In this document: piece after piece, positions 1 through 10,788 of the stretch
Layout of the letters: each line of letters starts with the position of its first letter
Numbering within the stretch: position 1 is the first letter of the stretch
Made by a program: the position numbers and the translations under genes
The notes under the pieces: model-generated
Databases searched by the model: none
What the model saw: the letters and a program-made list of their open reading frames with translations, nothing else
What the model was told of the DNA's origin: nothing
Source: Eucommia ulmoides
Taxonomy: Eukaryota > Streptophyta > Magnoliopsida > Garryales > Eucommiaceae
Direction: 5' to 3'
DNA: 64,000 nt
Assembly (NCBI GenBank): GCA_016647705.1
Contig: CM028335.1
Location: forward strand, 23,662,905-23,726,904

Positions 1-250
1 CCATGGGCCAGAACCTCATGACAGCCTGGTGAATTCCTGAGTGTGGAGATGGCGAGCAGAGGGCACCTCAGCTCGTCAGTCCAGATTGTAGTCTGCTAGC
101 CCAAATTTCTTCACTGAGATGACCCTCATCTCGGCTGGAGGGGGTGTCCCAGCTCAGCACTGAGAGAATTTCAGCTCTCAACACGGTCGTTCTTCTATAT
201 TTGGGCAGATATTAACCATGTGGTGTACCTGACAAGATTCCCCTATATCA
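1..250 (-). repeat. 3' LTR of the Tat-like element (partial)
   Basis: Colinear with 6680-6928, with scattered substitutions. It ends at ...CCTATATCA on the plus strand, which is the TG start of the LTR on the minus strand. The outer part and its target-site duplication lie beyond the window. Confidence 0.85.
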
Positions 251-268
251 ATTGTCCCTCAAGTCCCG
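251..268 (-). other. Polypurine tract of the Tat-like element
   Basis: On the minus strand the bases just before the 3' LTR read GGGACTTGAGGGACAAT, purine-rich and directly abutting the TGATATAG start of the LTR. This is where plus-strand synthesis would be primed. Confidence 0.5.
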
Positions 269-514
269 AGGGCGTAAGTGAAACGTGACGGGCTCGGGAT
301 TTTGAAGGAGCAAACGGGTGGTAGTAGTGTAGGGCGGTCACAAAATGCAAAAGTGGTAAACCATTAACCTTTGGAGAGGGAAAAACAGCTATAAGAAATA
401 GGACAAAGAGTAGAGTCCGGGCTGAGGATAAGAGATTTCATCAGCTCGGTAGGTCGGCAGTCCTACTAAAGTGGCAGTGAATAGTGAGAATTTGGAGACT
501 TTCCTGTTTGGAAT

Positions 515-1545
515 TTGTCCGAGCAGAGAGAACGGAAGTTCGTGAGCTCGGACATTTTCAAAGCGTTGGTTTGATTTGGATGGATCAAAGTAGGGGCCTT
601 CCCATTTTTTAAAGTAGCCGAGCTAAGAGTATGGCAGTTCGTGAGCTCGACCATTTTCAATGCCTTATATTATTATTATTATTATTATTATTTTTATTTT
701 TATTTTTACTTTTTGAAGGGTGGGAAGCTTGAGAGCCTTCCCTTTTTGCAAAGTGGCCGAGTTGAAAGCACGGCTGGTTATGAGCTTGGCCATTTTCCAT
801 ACCTTAGATTTTTTGGAGGGTGGGAAGTTTGAGATCCTTCCCCTTTTGCAAAGTGTCCAAGCTGAGAGTACGTAGGCTCGTGAGCTCGACTATTTTCCAT
901 GCCTTAGATTTTTTGGAGGGTGGGAAGTTTGAGAGCCTTCCCCCTTTTGATTTTGTCCGAGCTGAGAGTACGTAGGCTCATGAGCTCAGACATTTTCCAT
1001 GCCTTAGACTTTTTGAAGGGTGGGAAGCTTGAGAGCCTTCCCCTTTTGCAAAGTGGTCAAGCTGAAAGTACAGCAAGTCATGAGCTAGGCCATTTTCCAT
1101 GCCTTAGATTTTTTGGAGGGTGAGAAGTTTGAGAGCCTTCCCCTTTTGCAAAGTGTCCGAGCTGAGAGTACGTAGGCTCGTGAGCTTGGCCATTTTCCAT
1201 GCCTTAGATTTTTTGGAGGGTGGGAAGTTTGAGAGACTTCCCCCCTTTGATTTTGTCCGAGCTGAGAGTACGTAGGCTCGTGAGCTTGGACATTTTTCAT
1301 GCCTTAGACTTTTTGAAGGGTGGGAAGTTTGAGAGCCTTCCCCCCTTTGATTTTGTCCGAGCTGAGAGTACATAGGCTCGTGAGCTCGGTTACTTTCCAT
1401 GCCTTAGATTTTTTAGAGGGTGGGAAGTTTGAGAGCTTTCCCCCTTTTGATTTTGTCCGAGCTGTGAGTACGTAGACTCGTGAGCTTGGACATTTTCCAT
1501 GCCTTAAAATTTTTGGAAGTGGGAAGTTTGAGAGCCTCCCCCTTT
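515..1545. repeat. 100-bp tandem repeat array
   Basis: The landmark CCTTAGATTTTTTGGAGGG recurs at 801, 901, 1001, 1101, 1201, 1301, 1401 and 1501, exactly 100 bases apart. More degenerate units run back to about 515, and a TAT/TTTTTA expansion at 664-708 lengthens one unit. Each unit carries GTCCGAGCTGAGAGTACGT and GTGAGCTCGGACATTTTCC. The array lies between the antisense gene and the 3' LTR, the usual place for subrepeats in Tat elements, which are known to seed satellite DNA. Confidence 0.92.
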
Positions 1546-1701
1546 ACACGTGGCAAATGCGCGAAACATGCCCTCCCATTATGACTTGCGTGAGAGGCTA
1601 TGCCACCACCGTTGGATGGATACCACGTGGCAATGGCATTTTAATCGACGCATCCCCAGCCGTTGGCATGGGTGACCCTTCGTCTAGGCACACCCCCCTT
1701 T

Positions 1702-1708
1702 TATAAAT
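1702..1708 (+). promoter_or_regulatory. TATA box for the antisense gene
   Basis: TATAAAT lies 95 bases before the ATG at 1803. A start site about 30 bases downstream would give a short leader and would leave out the upstream in-frame ATG at 1707, which is why 1803 is preferred. It points opposite to the element's own transcription. Confidence 0.5.
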
Positions 1709-1802
1709 GGTGGCCCCTACGTTTCATTTGACACTTGCGAAATTTTCAAAGCTCATTCTTCCTCCTTGGCATTGGTATTTTTTTCTCCTTTATGCGAACA
1801 AA

Positions 1803-4347
1803 ATGTCGGGGTCCTCTTCTCATTCTTCTTTTACCACTTCTGGCTCCGTTGCCGGCTCGGGATCCGGTCCCTCGGAACGGTCGTCCTCCAGTTCCCTTCA
1901 ATTCAGGGTGGAGCGGCGTCCTGCTCCAGGAGACGCCTCCTTGACTGCCATGGCCAAGATCCACGAAACGAGCGGTGCTATCCAGTCATGCCTGGAAGAC
2001 CATGCATTCGCTGTAAGTCGTGCCGACAAGAACGGTGGGGCATCTACATCACTTGACGCTAGGATCGAGGTTCCTCCCAAAACTGTCACAGTGGTGGAGA
2101 TCCATACCGGCATCTCCATTCCTAGGTTACTTCATGAAACCGAGATGCATAACGCTGGGCCAGAAAAATTGTTCATAAAAATGCCGCCCTCGAGTCCGGT
2201 ATGGAACACCAAAATGACCATGACCGAAGACTCCGTCCTCCACTGTCGGAGCAAATATTTCATCCCAGAGGAGGTCACGACCATTGTTCCCGGGCCCGAC
2301 GATCGGGCCTGTATGCCACCAGTTGGCTTCATGACAGTCTATAAGAAACAGTTAGAGGTGGGTCTTCGTTTTCCTCTCCATTGGTGGATCAGGGCCATCT
2401 GTGAGGAGTATTATTTGTGTCCGTTACAAATTGCTCCGAACAGTATAAGGGCCCTGGTGGCTTCGTATATCATCTTCTGGGCCGAGGGACTCGACCCAAG
2501 CACTAAGCTCTTCAGGGCTTTGTTCTTCCTCAAGCCACTCCCCCGGGGTGCTGGGTGGTATTATATTTCATCTAGGTCAACTTTCTTGAAGGACCTGAAT
2601 TCTTTTATTCACCGATGGAAGCCCCAGTTCTTCTATATCAGAGAGAGCGGTTGGCAATCCGGTCTGGAAGAAAAAGGAAGGTACCCCCTCCAGATAGAAT
2701 CGGAAAAAGTCGGTAAGGCTGTGGTCCCTTAGGGAGAGTGTGTTTCTTTTTTTTTAATTTATCATCGTCGTCATACTAACACTCTTGCCTTCATGATTTT
2801 CTACAGTTAAAGAGCCACCCAAGAAGAAAAGACCGGAGCCAAGCAAAGAAATCGCCGAGCAGAGAGAAAAGGTCTTGAGGACCGTCTTCAAGGACGTAAA
2901 CACCCTGCTTGCCTCTCATCTCTTCAAAGTCTTCTGGTTTTTACCGCCGTACATCCCACTCATACCCGATTTTCCTCTCGACTCAGACAACGGTAAGGAA
3001 TTTTTTTATATGTCTATTCTTCATACTTGGGAATTTTATGTGTTATGCTCGATTCACGCAGATATTCTTGTATAGAATTGGATGCTGGCGGCCTGGACAG
3101 AAGAATTTCTAAAAATCTTGTTGAATATTGCAGCTATGGACAAGGCGATGGCGGTGCAGAAACTTCTCGAGAAGAAAGCTAAGGAAGCTGCTGAGACGGT
3201 TGGGTCGGAACACACCGGAGGATTGCAAGCCGTCCAAATCGCACAGCTTCCTGGGACGCCTACCCGGAGTCGTTCACCTGCTCTCCCCGGCGTCGTTATC
3301 AGAGACACACCCCAATCCAAGTCGGGTTCCCGACAATCGATGCACACCCTAAGTAGTGACTCCTCTCCTCGCCATTCCGACAAGGGAAAAAAAAGGCCTA
3401 CGAGGGGAAGCAGAAGAAGCATAAGTCCTCAAAGAGGGCAAGGTTCGTGCCCAGGGCCTCTTCCAAGCTGATCGTCGATGGATCCTTTTTCGGGGTCCCG
3501 AACACCAGACTTCCAGCTGACCGTGTGCTACTCAAGAGCCCTGAGGTGATGTCGGGCTACCTCTGTCGCATTACGCCTCCTACCGATAAGGACCTAATGG
3601 ATGAGGAGAGCACCGGCAACCTGATGCTCCAAGCCATTTGTAACCAAGTTTCGATAAAACACTCCCATAGTTTATTTTCCGTTTTGCTTTTCTCCATTAA
3701 ATTTGTCCAAGTGTAATGAATTTTTCATCCTCATGCAGTGCATGCTTCATATGTTGGTGGTTTTTTATCGGATCTCTGAGAGCACCATAGAGAAGGCCAT
3801 GCTGAGGTCCGAGAACAATGCTATCGAGACGATGGTGAATTGCTTGAATAACGACCCCCAGCTCGCCACCCAGGCCCATCGTAGCCTAAAGGCTCGACAT
3901 GTCCTCGTTACTAAAGAACGGGACGAATTTGAAAGACAGCAGGTCGATCTGGAGAAGAGGGTGGAAGAGCTGGAGAATAAGCTCAAGAAAGAAGAGCAGC
4001 TGAAGGGGAAGGACATCTAGAGAGCAGAGCAAAAAGCCGTTGAGGATTATAAATCCAACGAAGAATTCGAGAATCTAAAGTACGAGCTTTCTACCGAGTT
4101 TATGGATGACAGCCACAAGGCCACGCTCCGTTTCCTCCAGAGCCATCATCCGGAGTTTGACTACTCGGGCGTTGGGATGGAGTTTCCCCAATAAGCCAAG
4201 CTAGAGATGGAGCGAGCAATTGAGGGGGCTTCCGAGGGGAAAACTCACAAAGCCAGTACTGAAGAAGCTGGCGGCAAGGAGGCCGAAGGCAATGAAGACA
4301 CTAACATCGACGTTGTGGACGTCGAAGGTGTTTTCGGGGAAGAATAG
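1803..4347 (+). pseudogene. Antisense extra gene of the Tat element, PF04195-like (putative gypsy-type transposon domain), broken
   Basis: Four exons join cleanly with GT-AG borders: 1803-2712, 2807-2992, 3134-3647 and 3739-4347. The first intron is 2713-2806 (GTAAGG...CTACAG), the second 2993-3133 (GTAAGG...TTGCAG), the third 3648-3738 (GTTTCG...TGCAG). Exon 1 has a serine-rich start, then a globular stretch with LEVGLRFPLHWWIRAICEEY, PNSIRALVASY and GWYYISSR, the pattern of the plant PF04195 domain found in gypsy-associated proteins. Exon 2 starts with a basic PPKKKRPE run (possible nuclear signal). Exons 3-4 are basic, then coiled-coil (ERDEFERQQVDLEKRVEELE), with an acidic tail. It is broken by a one-base slip in an A8 run near 3388, an in-frame TAG at 4018 and a TAA at 4192; it ends at TAG 4345. 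The domain is recognised by eye and its function is unknown. Confidence 0.72.
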
Positions 4348-4529
4348 GTCCCCAACCCGGCCTTTTTTGAAGACTTTGAAAATTTTCTCGTTGAACTCTT
4401 TTTATACCTTTTTTTTTTTTTTTTTTTACTGTGTATACGGGCAAGAACCCCACCGATGTAAACTCTCATTTTTTCTGTTGAATACAACATAGCAAATTTT
4501 TGAGCACTTGTTCCCAATTCCTTCTTGCC

Positions 4530-6189
4530 TCTCCCTCCTTCTCTAGGATGTAGTAGGCAATTTGTTTCAACATTTTGCCCGGTCTTTATGGAATTCACAG
4601 TATTTATCCATTGACCTCCCCATTCATTTTCCGCTGGGGGGTGGAGGAGAAGGAAATAAATACCTCCCTGCATTCTCAACGAAGACGGTGGCCACCGAGA
4701 CCTTGAGCGGTATGAAGTTTTGCTGGCGGTTCCCCTAGGGTGGGAATGGTCTCCAATCCCTAGGCAATGGTCGTAGCCTTCCTTCTTCCTGCAGCCTTTT
4801 CGATCCATGATGTTTGTTCGACCCTTCCTCAGCCTTCCCTTTCTTCTTTTGACCTCATCCTTGATCCCTTGGGGCTGCTTCCCTTTCATCGACATTATGG
4901 AACCTCGTGCCTCTTTCCAGGGCAGCATCCAAAGTAAGAGCTGGGTTAGAGTAGAGGTCATACAAGAGACGTCGATGCTTCATGACGTCGATGAATGCGC
5001 TCATTACGACCACGTCGCTGAGCTCATCGCAACCGATGATCTCTTTATAAAACATCTCTACATAATCTCCCAATGATTCATCGGGGAGTTGCTGGAGTGT
5101 GAGAATGTGGGCCATGGTTTTTGGCCTACATCGCGATCGTCCAAATCGTGAAAGAAAGAGTAGCTCTAGCTCATGAAAATTGGAGATGGAGGCTGGTGCC
5201 AAAGTTCAGAACCATGCCCCAGCAGCCCCCATAAGGGTGAGGGGAAATGCCTTGCATCTCAATGCTATTAAGGTGGTGTATAGGTCCGTATAGGACCTAA
5301 AGATAGATAAGTGGTCCGCCGGATCAGTAACCCCGTTATAGAGGACTATTTGGGGATAGGTGTATCGTGCGGGCAGGGGTTCCTCCAGAATTTCATCAAT
5401 GAAAAGAGATCTTACCTCCGAAGGAAGCCTGGCCGGGCCCCTGGTTCTCCGGATCTGCTGTAAGGCTGTCTCCATGTCAGTTAGGCACCTCTCCACTACC
5501 ACCTCAGCCCCAGGCTGGACTCAAGCCTGACTGAAAGCAGCACAAAGCAGTGGCTGTCGTGGTAGGGAATGTGAATCTACCTCCCGAAAACGCCGGGGGT
5601 AATGATCAAACCACATGGTATTACTATGTGCGGGGGAAGACTCGGCTTGGTCGCCTCTCCTTCGCCTTGGTGGAGGTGGTGACGGGGATCCCGAGACCTC
5701 AAAGGGTGCTAATTCAACCTCCCTCCAACCGAGGTTGTGGGTCCGGGGCCTTGGGATATGTCCGTCGGAATGGATGATGCGTTCTTCATCTTCGATCGCC
5801 CGTTACACCCGACCCGCAACTTGGACTGCCGAAAGACCCATTGGAGGAGCCGACGATAAGTGATCCAGGATGATCTGTAAGAAGGTTTGGAACTCACCGA
5901 GCTGATGTTCCAAGAGATTGACGTTAGCTGCCTCAGGTGCTCTAGAAGTCTACCCAATAACCTGCCTCGGGGGTAGGACTGGACCCACCTGATCGACGTG
6001 CTGAGTGGTTAGTACTCCCAGCCCGGACGGTGGGACGATAGGCAAGTAGAGACTCTCCGCGGGTGGTGCCTGGAGATCCGACCTGGGAACCTTTAACATA
6101 CTCTGCACGAATATGGGGGATAGATTATTGCTGATGGCAAGCGCTTGATCGACCTGGCAGATTTCCTTCCCAAAACTTATGATCATCAA
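4530..6189 (-). pseudogene. Gag remnant of the Tat-like element
   Basis: Reading leftward from an ATG at 6189, an N-terminal gag stretch is followed by the retrotransposon gag core (PF03732): YNGVTDPADHLSIF and GAAGAWF (5502-5206), then SISNFHELELLFLSRF, LPDESLGDYVEMF and ALTLDAALERG (5202-4855). A single in-frame TGA separates the two core halves, and several more stops break the N-terminus. Past 4855 a shifted frame still gives a typical gag tail ending in KYCEFHKD, the start of the zinc-knuckle region. Homology stops at about 4530, next to the 3' end of the antisense gene and a T19 run at 4409-4427. Nothing of pol follows. Gag would form the particle core; this copy cannot be translated whole. 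Confidence 0.78.
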
Positions 6190-6236
6190 GTCTTAACCTC
6201 GTGAGGAGCTGACGATTAGGGGTGGCTTTTAGTGCA

Positions 6237-6254
6237 TTCCCATAGACGGCGCCA
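6237..6254 (-). other. Primer binding site
   Basis: On the minus strand TTTGGCGCCGTCTATGGGAA follows six bases inside the LTR end GACATCA. TGGCGCC begins with the TGG expected opposite a tRNA CCA end. This motif right after the 5' LTR is common in plant Tat and related gypsy elements. The tRNA is not identified here. Confidence 0.65.
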
Positions 6255-6260
6255 AACTAT

Positions 6261-6928
6261 TGATGTCAAAAAGTAGTGACGGGTCAACAGTATGGTCCGG
6301 GAGGATATCGGGGATACAAGACGGCTGACAGTGCTATAATCGACTGAATTTAGAGGTGGTGGTGATCTTCGAGCTAACCTTCGCTCTTCTACTCCGAGCA
6401 CCTGCACAAAGACCCACCGGGGTTGTTCCCGGTAAAGTCCCTCCAGCGTAAGAGTTAGTACCCAGGGGAGAAGGGTTGAAAGTATTGTGAGTTTAGTTGT
6501 GGTTGCGTACCAATGGGCAGTGGGTGCCCTGGTGTATCTATAGGCTCCAGTGCTTGACTAGTGTCGCGAAATTAGAGAGTCGAGCTTGGGTTAATTAACC
6601 TAATCCACTGGGTAGCCAACGAGCAGGCGGATTAGCTCTCTAAACTTCTGGGCTGGCTTTTGAGCCCATATGTAGAGGCCCATGGGCCAGAACCTCATGA
6701 CGGCCTGGTGAATTCCTGAGTGTGAAGATGGCGAGCAGAGGGCACCTCAGCTCGTCAGTCTAGATCGTAGTCTGCCAGCCCAGATTTCTTCACTGAGATG
6801 ACCATCAGCTCAGTTGGTGGGGCGTCCCAGCTCAGCACTGAGGGGATTTCAGCTCTCAGCTCAGCCGTTCTTCTATATTTGGGCGGATATTAACCACGTG
6901 GTATACCTTACGAGATTCCCCTATATCA
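6261..6928 (-). repeat. 5' LTR of the Tat-like element
   Basis: 668 bp, TGATGTC...TATATCA on the plus strand. Its right 249 bp match bases 1-250 of the window. It is followed at 6929 by intron sequence of the receptor-kinase gene; the flanking five bases are GGTTT, and the matching copy would lie to the left of the window. Confidence 0.85.
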
Positions 6929-7768
6929 GGTTTCTTTTTGAAAACAGAATCATGTTACCAAACAACATTATTCTAGAATTGTTTCCTCAACAATTGTTCT
7001 TTTTTAATTTAATTATTTCTTTAAATGTATGATAATAAATATCAAATGACACTAAATTCAAAAAAATAAACATTAATTAAAAATAGATATCTAAAAATAA
7101 TGATATATTAAATATAAACACCATACATATTTTACAATAGATGTCCAATTTGATTAAATATGAATAGACGGCAAAAATACAATTGTACAGTAAAACCTTT
7201 TTGTCAAAGGTGACAAATAGTGTTTCATAGCCAATTGTTTACCGCTTAATAACAAAATCTTTTTAGAGAAAAATACATATTCTCTCGATATACTAAAAAA
7301 TATTACCTTATTTATATTTGTGCATGTTTTCAAAACTAAAAACAAAAACAGTCAATATACAATAAACAAATAAAAAAGGGAAAAAAAATCTTCTCATGAG
7401 CCTAACAAAAGTTGAACAACGGACCTCATTAAGAATTTCTTTAATTCCCATCATGTCTTTTTTTGGGGATGAGTTTTTTGGGAATGAAAAAAAATATATC
7501 AGTTTTTTTGTTTCTCATTTTGTTAAGGATTTGAAGAATCAATCCCAAAAATTTCGGAACGGAAATGGGTTTGCCAAAATACGTTTCCAAATCAATCCCA
7601 AAAATCTGGAGATGGGATGGGTTCGGATGGGAACACTAACTAAACGGGCCCTTAGTTTCTTCTTATCTTTTTTTGGCATTTTTCATGGAATATTTATATC
7701 ATTAATATGAAATGATTACTCCTCACAAAGATACTAGTTGTTTCAAGAATATAGTGTGCAGTATGTAC
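6929..7768 (-). other. Start of intron 3 of the receptor-kinase gene
   Basis: AT-rich sequence between the splice donor at 7768 and the Tat-like 5' LTR. I see no kinase exon in it. Around 7440-7665 an AT-rich block ends in CTAAACGGGCCCTTA, which resembles the end of a small hAT-type MITE, but no matching left end is visible. Confidence 0.5.
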
Positions 7769-8157
7769 CTTGTAAACGGGTCCATAGCCTCCCTCTCCTA
7801 GCTTATTTTCACTTGAAAAATTCTCTGTAGCTGCTTTGATGGTAGCAAATCCAAAAACCTGCAGTCTAGGAGCATCACCATCTACATTTTCGGCTCCTGA
7901 TTCATTTGCTCCTAGTGCAATTTTCGACTTCTTTCCTGTTTACAAAGGGAGGGAGGGAGGGAGAGGCTTGAATTTTTTTACATGTCGATGTATTGTGAAG
8001 TTCAAAAGTTTGAAAAAAGAGTTACCTTTCGACTTAAGTAGCTTCCTCCCCAAGAAACATACCACGAAGCCTATTAGGACAATAACGGCAGCTACAGAAA
8101 GCAAAATTATCACCAGTAACCTTCGCTTGTTTTGGTGATGATTTATATCATCTTGAG
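7769..8157 (-). CDS. Receptor-like kinase exons 2 and 3: transmembrane segment and start of kinase domain
   Basis: Exon 2 (8157-8026) follows an acceptor AATCCAG and encodes a short stalk, a basic NKRRLL and a hydrophobic helix [20 protein letters not shown], then basic residues as a stop-transfer signal. The donor is AAAG|GTAAC. Intron 2 (8025-7936) is only 90 bp. Exon 3 (7935-7769) follows AACAG and encodes [17 protein letters not shown] and the glycine loop [12 protein letters not shown], the ATP-binding start of a plant receptor kinase of the S-domain/CRK type. The donor right after VYK is the usual intron position in that family. Phases match: exon 1 ends in phase 1, exon 2 in phase 1, exon 3 in phase 0. 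The remaining kinase exons are not seen before the Tat-like element. Confidence 0.82.
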
Positions 8158-8554
8158 CTGGATTACGATACAATATATTAATCGACTATTGAAGCCAAAA
8201 AAAAATCAAAATCAAAATCTTTTTCTTTTTCAATTTTCTGTTGAGCATCAACAGAATGTCTGAATGGCACCAATGTCGGAGATGCACCCGGTGCGTGTGT
8301 TTTGGGGTTTCTCCGGGTGTGTGTCTGACTCTTCCAAAATGTATTAGTTTTCTTTCTTTTGCCTAAAACTTTTGTTTAATACATCGGGATTCATCAGAAT
8401 GCGTTGGGATACTCTGGGGTTTGTTTGGTCTCAATTAGAGTGAAGTTTGCTTGGTGAATGTACTAAATTTTTTAGGTTTTCAAAACATTTTATTCGTTTT
8501 TTTAAAATGTTGTTCTTTTATTCATTTTAAAACTTGCCGAATCCAAGTATCTAT

Positions 8555-9068
8555 TGTTGGGATTTTAATCCCAATTTATATCTAAATCTATAACACCTTA
8601 ATCAACAAGTCAAACCACCAAGAATTCTAATGTACACGTAAGTTACGTACCTGAATCCATTACGATCAGTTTACTTCTAATGTGGAATCCTGTGACAATC
8701 GATCACGAGAAGAACACGGATCGAGCAGGTACGTGGCCTTCCTCTACCAAATCTCCGGAGTTCCTCTATGGGATTTGTGATTCTCTTCCAGATGGGGAAA
8801 AGAGAGCCGTCACGATGAATTGGTATTATTGGGGACCATAAGCCTAACATTATGTATTTATATGGTGTGATTAGGGTTCCTATAATCCCCTAATCTCCCT
8901 AGTAGTTACCGATATCTACTCACTTAACCCTCATTATTTTGAATAGTCTATGGATTTACCCAAATTAATTAAATCACTTAATTTTAGTCCTTTGAATTTA
9001 AATAGTAAATATAATTGTGTTAATAATATGTTGCCCAAAATTAGATTAGAAAATAAAATTTCCTAACA
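8555..9068 (-). repeat. 3' LTR of the intronic copia element
   Basis: 514 bp, TGTTGGG...CCTAACA. Just to its right the minus strand reads AAGTGGGAGA then TTGTTAGG, a normal polypurine tract joined to an LTR start. A minus-strand TATA box (CATATAAATACATAA) at about 8850-8866 fits minus orientation. Its last 148 bp match 16372-16519. Confidence 0.88.
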
Positions 9069-9513
9069 ATCTCCCACTTGGACTACATATTATCCTTCAA
9101 ACAATTATATCACAAAATTCTTTAGACGCAAATCCGTATGTTATTTATCTTTAGACTTTTCCTTAAATAATCTGGTCTATCTCATATACTAGTAATGGAA
9201 TTACCGCAGCTTATATCACAATACAGCCATGACTAAACTACGATGATCACCATACCAATACACTCAATGACATAGATCAAATGTGGATGAGTAGCATGAA
9301 AATTACATGCAATGTGATCTTAGACATGCCTATTTCCAACTGGTCTAACTTTAGTCTTTAGTGAGATCAATCTTTAGTCTTTATATCCTTATGTTAAACC
9401 ACAATTAGAAAGAATACATTCAGAGTAAATAAAAATTTAATCCATCAACTTTATTTTGCAGAAATCAAATATACATATCTAATAAAACAACATTTAAGAA
9501 ACACAAACTCCCA

Positions 9514-10783
9514 CTAAACCAGCACTTTATCAGATAAAACCACACCTATACGAGCATTGTGCTCATAAAATACCTTAGGTGGCAAATCTTTAGTGAGCGG
9601 ATCTGCAATCATAGAGTTTGTTCCCATATGTTCTATAGGTACAATCCTACTTTGAATTCTCTCTTTAGCAAACAAAAACTTGATCGGAATCAGAATACCC
9701 AATGATCTCCAATTGATCTGTCTTCTGATAACTAAGCATAACCCGTTTGGCTGGTTTCCAATGATCCATTCCAAGGTAAGTATCTGCCAACATTCCAAAT
9801 ATGAACGTTAAATCCAGACATAAGGCTCCCTTCTGTCGACGAATAAGAAATCTTTTATATCTCTTTCTTTTCCAACTCATTCTTGGGGCATTGAGTAAGA
9901 CTAAACATGTCTCCTTTAATAACAGGAGTATTTCCTAGTGCACAATATTTCATGCCAAATCTAGCTAGCACCTTATCGATATAGCTCATTTGTGATAACC
10001 CAAAAGTACCCCAAGAGCAATCTCGATGTATCTTTATTTCTAATACAAAAGAGACGTCCTCAAGATAATTCTTAGTTAGAAATCTCTTGGTTTCATGCAA
10101 TAAGCCTATATCGTTGCCAGCTATCAATGTGTCATTGACATATAGCACTGGAAATAAGGAATTTACTCCCACTGAATTAAACTTGTGATACATACAGTTA
10201 TCAACGACATTCACCTCAAAACCGTACGAAGTGATGACTTGATGAAACTTGTGATACCAATGACGGGAAGCCTGTTTGAAACCATAGATGAATTTTTATT
10301 TTTATTTTTCAATTTACAGACCATGGACTTTGGATCTCCCGATACAAAGTTTTCTAGTTGTACCATATAGATTACCTCGTCAATGTCTCCATTGAGAAAT
10401 GCAGTCTTGACATCCATTAGATATAGCTCTAGATCAAAATGAGCTACTAGTGCCGTTACAGTTCTAAAAGAGTCTTTCAAAGATACCGAAAAGAAAGTCT
10501 TTTTGCACTCTATGCCTTCCTTTTGAGTAAAGCCATTAGCGACTAGACGAGCTTTATATCTCTCGATGTTACCTTTTGAATCCCTCTTGATTTTAAATAT
10601 CCATTTACAATCAATGGGCTTCACAACTTCAAGTGACTTGACGAGATCCCAAACGTCATTGTCTTTCATAGACTTCAAGTCATCTTTCATGGCATCAATC
10701 CCTTTTTTTAGAGTTAGAACTACGCATGGCTTGATAGAAGTTGATTGGGTCATCTTTTGTTAAACCAACACCATCCTCATGTT
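9514..10783 (-). pseudogene. Copia RT and RNase H remnant
   Basis: Reading leftward: TKDDPINFYQA linker, then the RT start KPIDCKWIFKIKRDSKGNIE, YKARLVANGFTQKEGIE, MDVKTAFLNGDIDE (10753-10211), then FPVLYVNDTLIAGND (10214-9855), where the catalytic YVDD has become YVND. The region between AFLNGDI...VCKL and YVND is shortened and shifted. Further left come WKPAKRVMLSYQKT, QLEIIGYSDSDQ and the RNase H tail IEHMGTNSMIADPLTKDLPP, ending in the LSDKVLV C-terminus. The 5' side at 10784 is cut by the solo LTR. Several frameshifts make it non-functional. Confidence 0.85.
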
Positions 10784-10788
10784 CTTGG

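Larger units (their letters stand above)
1..6928 (-). mobile_element. Non-autonomous Tat-like Ty3/gypsy element with antisense extra gene (left end outside window)
   Basis: The first 250 bases match 6680-6928, giving two LTRs in direct orientation. Read on the minus strand the order is 5' LTR (6928-6261), primer site just inside it (6254-6237), a gag remnant (about 6189-4530), an antisense gene on the plus strand (1803-4347), a 100-bp tandem array, a purine-rich tract, then the 3' LTR. LTR ends are TG...CA (TGATATAGGGG on the minus strand, GACATCA at the other end). No protease, RT, RNase H or integrase can be found in any frame, so this is a pol-less derivative that would need proteins from a relative. 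Extra antisense ORFs and tandem repeats near the 3' LTR are known in the Tat lineage; assignment to Tat rests on these and on the primer site, not on RT. The element lies in the third intron of the receptor-kinase gene on its right. Confidence 0.82.

Noticed and set aside
664..708. A possible CRISPR-like or regulatory repeat at the TAT run
   Set aside because: It is a simple TAT/TTTTTA microsatellite within one 100-bp unit.
4245..4961. A 238-codon minus-strand frame
   Set aside because: It overlaps the true gag frame and the antisense gene in a different frame; its composition is Arg/Ser-rich without gag motifs.
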